From Bacteroidales bacterium (GTDB lineage: Bacteria; Bacteroidota; Bacteroidia; Bacteroidales; UBA3824): DNA of 48,603 nucleotides. Of this stretch, positions 44,661 through 48,603 are shown one piece after another. The position numbers and the translations under genes are program-made. The stretch's first letter is position 1. Every line of letters begins with the position of its first letter. The stretch covers positions 1-48,603 of the forward strand of contig JAFXUC010000120.1 of the NCBI GenBank assembly GCA_017535325.1, read 5' to 3'. The notes under the pieces are model-generated. The model had not been told where the DNA came from. It did not search any database and saw only the letters and a program-made list of their open reading frames with translations.

Positions 44661-47504
44661 ATGGCACAAAGCCCCGAAACATCGCTTTTGATACAGCAGT
44701 GTACAAAAGTAAAACAGGTAATAGAAGACAGTATGAAATGGGTAACGGCAAACGTGGAAAAAGACAAACGCGCCGTTACGATATATAATTTGAAAAAATT
44801 GAGACGTGAGGCAAACCGTTATGAAAACGCTTTGCCGCGCCGTCCTTCGGTTGCCATTTTCGGACAGAGTCAGGTCGGCAAATCGTATCTGGTTTCCAAT
44901 TTGGCTAAAACTCCCGAGGCGCAGTCGCTTTTTGTAAAAGTCCCCGACACGGGCGAGGACGTGGATTTTATCGCGTCGATAAATCCTCCCGGAGGCGGAA
45001 AAGAGGCTACGGGTCTGGTTTCGAGGTTTACGACCGAAAACAATTGGCAGGCAGGTCAAAAGCCGTATCTGCTGAGACTTTTTTCTCAGGCTGACGTCGT
45101 AAAAATCATCGCCAACGGCTATCTCTCTGATATAACGCAATATACGTACACGGTCAACAGGGCTGAAATTCAGAAAATGATTCAGACCTTGCAGGCGGGC
45201 AAACAGGGTTCGCCGTGTCCGGGTTTTTCGGAGGACGATGTTTACGATTTGAAGGATTATTGCAACAACAATTTCCGCGACAGTTTCATTATCAAGGACT
45301 TAAACAATATAAATTTCTGGGACGACATTGCGGGCGTTGTGCCGTTTATTGATTCAACGCAGCGTTGGCAGGTCTTTGAAATACTTTGGGGCAAACAGCC
45401 TTTCTTCACTGCGCTGTTCAAACAACTTTCCGACGGCTTAAAACAGTTGAACTTTTTGTCGGAAGTAAGAACCGAACTTTCGGCTTTGACACCGCAGCAG
45501 GACACTATTTTGGACGTTGAAAGGTTGAGAGAACTATATAAAGAAAAGAAAAAACCGCCCGTAAACTGTTATGACGGCGGCACTTTGATTGCTACTTTGG
45601 ATAGGAGTGTCTTGTCGGCACTCACGGCTGAGGTTGTGTTGCCGCTCAGCGACTCAACGGCGCAGAATCCAAAACGTGCCTTTTTGAAAGATGCTGACGT
45701 TCTGGACTTTCCGGGTGCGCGTTCAAGACAGCAGATTCCGGAAATCACTTTTGAATCCAAGGACGACAACGACAAGTTGCTGGTTTTTCTGCGCGGAAAG
45801 ATTGCGTTTTTGTTCAACCGTTATAATTTCAACTATGAGATTTCGACGTTGCTTTTCTGTATGGACGACAAGCAGCCTGAGGTTACGGACTTGGGCAAAT
45901 TCCTTTACGAGTGGATTCGCAACACGCACGGCGGCAGTCCTGAAAAGCGTGCCGAAAGAGAGCGTCAGTTGGCGTTGCTTGTTCAGCAAAACAGTATAGC
46001 GAAGTTGATTCCGCTGCTTGTGGTCTTTACAAAATTCAATATAGAGTTGGCAGGCAACCCTGCTACGGACATTCCGGGCAAACTCGAAACCCACAACGCA
46101 AAATGGACTGCGAGAATCGGTGCAAACTTCCGCGACCAGATGGGATTTTCGGTCGGCGACCTTTGGATTCAGAACTGGGACAACAACGGACCTTTCAAAA
46201 ATCTGTTCCCGCTTAGAGACCCGAAATGGTCAAAATCGTTTTTTGAGGGCATGGATTCTGACGGAAAGGAAACGCAACTCCGTCCTGAATATGTACAAAA
46301 ATTTGAGGACATGAAAAATTCGTGGGTCAACCATCCTGACGTTGTGGCTCATGTTCATAATCCTTTGGAGTGCTGGAACGAGTTTACCTCGCCCAACAAG
46401 TCCGGTATAGATTACATTATAAAATATATGACCCCGACTTGCGACCCTGTTATCAAGCGTCAGCAAATAAAATCGGGTATTGATTCTCTGAAATCGCAGT
46501 TGTATGACACATTGTCGGCTTTCTATCAGGGCGGCAACATCGACGACAAGTTGAAAAAAGCGAAAGTGTCTGCGGCACAAGTGTTTATGTCGCTTATGAA
46601 AATGCAGAAAGACAAAAACACTTTCGGCAACTTTGTTGACTACCTTACGATAACTGACGATTTGTCATGGAAAATATATTTTGACCTGATGATGAACAAG
46701 CAGGTTGAAATCTCTGACACACCTGCGCCTCAGCCTAAGACAGCGGGCAACACCGTTGACTTGGATTTGATTGAGATGTTGGGTCAGTTTATTTCGATAG
46801 ACAAGGACGAGAGTGCGCAGTCGATTTTGCAAAAACTGCGCGACTTTTTCGATTTGCAGTCAGACGACGAGTTGAAAGCGGTTTTGGCGGAGTCGGGCAT
46901 CGACATTCAGAAACTTCTTGATTTGAAAGACCAGAAGGAGAAAGTCGGCGGCGACATAAACGACCGTGCGTTCCTCTTTGCTGAAAACTTGCTGAGCCGT
47001 TGGCTTGAATACATCGAGGCTATCAAGCAGGACGATGTTTTGTATTCGCTCGGCATGACCAAGAAGACTGCGGACTTGATAATCAACGAGTTGAACCGCA
47101 GCAAGAACCGTGTTAACTTGAAAAAGATAATTGCGGATGCTGTCCGTGAGCATGTCAACACGTTCCAGTTGACAAGTAATATTGATATTGTTGCGAGAAT
47201 TTCTGCGATATTGATAAACAAGTTTGTAAATTCTTTGGGTTGGGATTTTGTACCTGTTTCCGAACGGCCGAAAGTAAAACCGACAGACACAGCGACGGTT
47301 TTTGCGCCGAGGGTAGTAAAAGCCCCCGCGAAGAAAGACTTGAAACTTTCGATAGATTTTCCGGGCGAAAGATTTTTCAACGAATGGGCAGCGGGCTTGC
47401 GTTCTTCGTTTGAGGCAAACGTATATTACGAGGAGGGTGTCAAGGATGCTGAGAAGGCAGAGGCCGATGCAAAACTCGGTGTGATACTCGACCAGTTGAA
47501 ATAA
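44661..47504 (+). CDS. SrfC-like large GTPase
   Basis: A 947-aa protein matching the SrfC family. The N-terminal helix region LIQQCTKVKQVIEDSMKWV leads to a P-loop FGQSQVGKSYL (G1 at 68-75), then G3 VLDFPGARSR (D349-G352) and a G4-like TKFN (457-460), where TKxD is usual. Long helical regions make up the C-terminal half (about 590-947), as in dynamin-like or septin-like GTPases. The gap between G1 and G3 (about 270 residues) is a family trait. No signal peptide or membrane helix. Third gene of the operon. The Asn460 in G4 may weaken guanine selectivity. Confidence 0.83.
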   Translation: MAQSPETSLLIQQCTKVKQVIEDSMKWVTANVEKDKRAVTIYNLKKLRREANRYENALPRRPSVAIFGQSQVGKSYLVSNLAKTPEAQSLFVKVPDTGEDVDFIASINPPGGGKEATGLVSRFTTENNWQAGQKPYLLRLFSQADVVKIIANGYLSDITQYTYTVNRAEIQKMIQTLQAGKQGSPCPGFSEDDVYDLKDYCNNNFRDSFIIKDLNNINFWDDIAGVVPFIDSTQRWQVFEILWGKQPFFTALFKQLSDGLKQLNFLSEVRTELSALTPQQDTILDVERLRELYKEKKKPPVNCYDGGTLIATLDRSVLSALTAEVVLPLSDSTAQNPKRAFLKDADVLDFPGARSRQQIPEITFESKDDNDKLLVFLRGKIAFLFNRYNFNYEISTLLFCMDDKQPEVTDLGKFLYEWIRNTHGGSPEKRAERERQLALLVQQNSIAKLIPLLVVFTKFNIELAGNPATDIPGKLETHNAKWTARIGANFRDQMGFSVGDLWIQNWDNNGPFKNLFPLRDPKWSKSFFEGMDSDGKETQLRPEYVQKFEDMKNSWVNHPDVVAHVHNPLECWNEFTSPNKSGIDYIIKYMTPTCDPVIKRQQIKSGIDSLKSQLYDTLSAFYQGGNIDDKLKKAKVSAAQVFMSLMKMQKDKNTFGNFVDYLTITDDLSWKIYFDLMMNKQVEISDTPAPQPKTAGNTVDLDLIEMLGQFISIDKDESAQSILQKLRDFFDLQSDDELKAVLAESGIDIQKLLDLKDQKEKVGGDINDRAFLFAENLLSRWLEYIEAIKQDDVLYSLGMTKKTADLIINELNRSKNRVNLKKIIADAVREHVNTFQLTSNIDIVARISAILINKFVNSLGWDFVPVSERPKVKPTDTATVFAPRVVKAPAKKDLKLSIDFPGERFFNEWAAGLRSSFEANVYYEEGVKDAEKAEADAKLGVILDQLK

Positions 47505-47515
47505 AAATTTTATGG

Positions 47516-47607
47516 GGATTGTCCACAATGTTGGAATGCGGGCTTCCAAGCCCGCCATATATTTGCAGGCAGGGATGCCTGCGTTCCAATCCACCTTTTT
47601 GGACAAT
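47516..47607. repeat. REP-like cruciform element after the srfC-like gene
   Basis: Nested inverted repeats. Outer arms ATTGTCCA (47518-47525) and TGGACAAT (47600-47607); middle arms TTGGAA (47531-47536) and TTCCAA (47584-47589); and two inner hairpins, GCGGGCTT/AAGCCCGC (47538-47555) and GCAGGCA/TGCCTGC (47565-47582). It is unrelated in sequence to the REP-like units at 11505 and 12423. It directly follows the operon and may stabilise its 3' end. Confidence 0.8.
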
Positions 47608-47615
47608 TCCTATTA

Positions 47616-48082
47616 TAAATAACAATTAAAAATCATTCTAATATCGTGAACAATGAATTGAGACGTTCCGAAATATCTGATTCTCGTCGCGATATTAATT
47701 AAAATATGAGACTGACTTTTTAACGGTTTTTGTTCCGAAAAACTGTATATAGAAAGTAAAGTTTTGTTTACCGCTTATGGACTTTTTCCATAGGCTTTTA
47801 GTGTTTGTGCCTGTGTGTAATGTTTTTTTTACTTCAAATGCTAATTTTCTTTAAAAAAGTGAATAAAAATTCCTTTCCTAACTTATTGATTTATAAAATA
47901 TAAAAAAATATCTTAATTTTTTAATAAAATAATTACTCTTTTTTCTTTGAGTAATGCAACAAAATTATTAATTTTATGGTCTAAAATAGTGGGTGGACTA
48001 TACTAAAACCACTCCAAATTACGTTATGTAATTGAGATAAAGACTGTAAAAGTCAAATATTATTAACTTAAAGTTAATTACA
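47616..48082. other. AT-rich intergenic DNA with dyad elements
   Basis: No gene is seen. There is a spaced inverted repeat TAATATCG (47639-47646)/CGATATTA (47690-47697), a small dyad AATTAC/GTAATT (48017-48022, 48028-48033) and a 17-bp palindrome at 48062-48078. No exact two-box promoter was found, though TTTCTTTG at 47942-47949 is one base from the -7 consensus. Confidence 0.6.
48062..48078. promoter_or_regulatory. 17-bp palindrome just before a secreted-protein gene
   Basis: ATTAACTT-A-AAGTTAAT is a perfect dyad ending 4 nt before the ATG at 48083. It could be an operator, or a small hairpin masking the translation start. By chance such AT-rich palindromes are not very rare. Confidence 0.4.
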
Positions 48083-48603
48083 ATGAACTATCATTCTAAA
48101 TTCAACCATACTATGTATAAGTTAGTATCCAAGAAAGTTGCGGTACGTTTATTCACCGTGCTTTCAATTTTGTTTATTATTCAAACCGATGCTTGGGGAC
48201 AGGTAAAAGTCAATGGGACAACGTATAATCAAAGCGGTGAAACTGTTGAACTTTGCGGTTTCGGTACAGGCGAAAATGGCTATTTTGTGGAATTTACACA
48301 GCCAACAGGAGCGTCCGGAAATAAAATATCAATTTCCGGTTCCGGGTTACAAATGCTGTATGGTAATCAATATTGGAATAACGGTGTGTGGCAGAGTTCT
48401 GGTACATTCAATAATGCTGCTTCGGTTTGGGTAAAAGGTTCTGCTGGCGCGAGTGGTACGTTGACGTATACTACTACTGCAAATGGTTCAACTTATACAT
48501 ATTCTGTTATTATTAAGAATGTGCAGCCTTCGTTGACGCTTACATCTGTGCCTACTTCTGGTATTAGTTGTAATGGTTCAAAGGTGCAGTTGGATGCTAA
48601 TAT
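48083..48603 (+). CDS. 5' end of a large secreted protein (partial)
   Basis: The frame is open from the ATG at 48083 to the window edge (173 codons). An N-terminal extended signal peptide has a basic start (YKLVSKKVAVR), a hydrophobic core (LFTVLSILFII) and a likely cut after AWG-Q. The mature part is Gly/Ser/Thr/Asn-rich beta sequence (SISGSGLQMLYGNQYW, VWVKGSAGASGTLTYTT), then an Ig-like opening (PSLTLTSVPTSGISCNGSKV). This pattern is typical of long cell-surface or type IX-secreted proteins of Bacteroidota, but the C-terminal sorting domain would lie outside the window. Confidence 0.75.
   Translation, partial: MNYHSKFNHTMYKLVSKKVAVRLFTVLSILFIIQTDAWGQVKVNGTTYNQSGETVELCGFGTGENGYFVEFTQPTGASGNKISISGSGLQMLYGNQYWNNGVWQSSGTFNNAASVWVKGSAGASGTLTYTTTANGSTYTYSVIIKNVQPSLTLTSVPTSGISCNGSKVQLDAN

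Noticed and set aside
46860..47606. A 248-codon minus-strand frame at the end of the srfC-like gene
   Set aside because: It is antisense to a long helical coding region and runs into the cruciform repeat; it has no family resemblance.

Overview
The window looks like a chromosomal segment of a Gram-negative Bacteroidota bacterium, most likely Bacteroidales. The evidence is lipid A genes (lpxH, lpxK), outer-membrane beta-barrels, a PorE-like OmpA protein, a DUF4301 protein, an almost complete absence of Shine-Dalgarno sites, and many promoters fitting the Bacteroidota pattern TTTG-N(19-22)-TAnnTTTG. I cannot assign a genus. No rRNA, tRNA or CRISPR array is visible.

Layout. 1-1740: a secreted lipoprotein built from four copies of a W/Y-rich module separated by collagen-like G-x-y spacers, plus a Big_2 domain. 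1834-6758: core genes (zinc-ribbon protein, gamma-carbonic anhydrase, YihY on +; clpX-obg on -), with the 3' ends of yihY and obg overlapping antisense. 6744-14096: an accessory, defence-island-like block between core genes. It holds a SIR2-like/TIR protein with a STAND NTPase carrying 14 WD40 blades, a HigBA toxin-antitoxin pair, three REP-like palindromic units, and an AAA-ATPase-like/PD-(D/E)XK protein. 14105-22227: aroC-lpxH, a TPR protein, and the operon DUF4301 / amidohydrolase-like pseudoenzyme / lpxK / punA. 22246-32706 (minus): a giant P-loop-TPR protein (1500 aa), a TPR protein, a PorE-like OmpA protein, a Kelch lipoprotein and a beta-barrel protein. 32711-40524 (plus): mltG, wecA-like, a frameshifted RemB/Wzi-like barrel, a LuxC-like acyl-CoA reductase, an AI-2E family permease, miaA and a GT2 glycosyltransferase, many overlapping by ATGA. 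40575-47504: a three-gene operon of a SrfB-like actin/Hsp70-fold ATPase, a coiled-coil protein and a SrfC-like GTPase. 47505-48603: a cruciform repeat, AT-rich DNA and the 5' end of a secreted protein cut by the window edge.

Most interesting are two multi-gene NTP-dependent systems. The first is SIR2-TIR + STAND-WD40 (6798-11481), whose architecture fits an NAD-depleting conflict system with a repeat-diversified sensor. Two of its WD40 units, exactly 1440 bp apart, differ at only 4 of 120 bases. The second is the SrfB/coiled-coil/SrfC operon, whose family is known mainly by name from enterobacteria. Other items are a metal-site-less SsnA-like protein paired with DUF4301, an attenuator-like leader before that pair, and face-to-face overlapping promoters between clpX and the SIR2-TIR gene. 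Functions are read from motifs recalled from memory; no database search was run.
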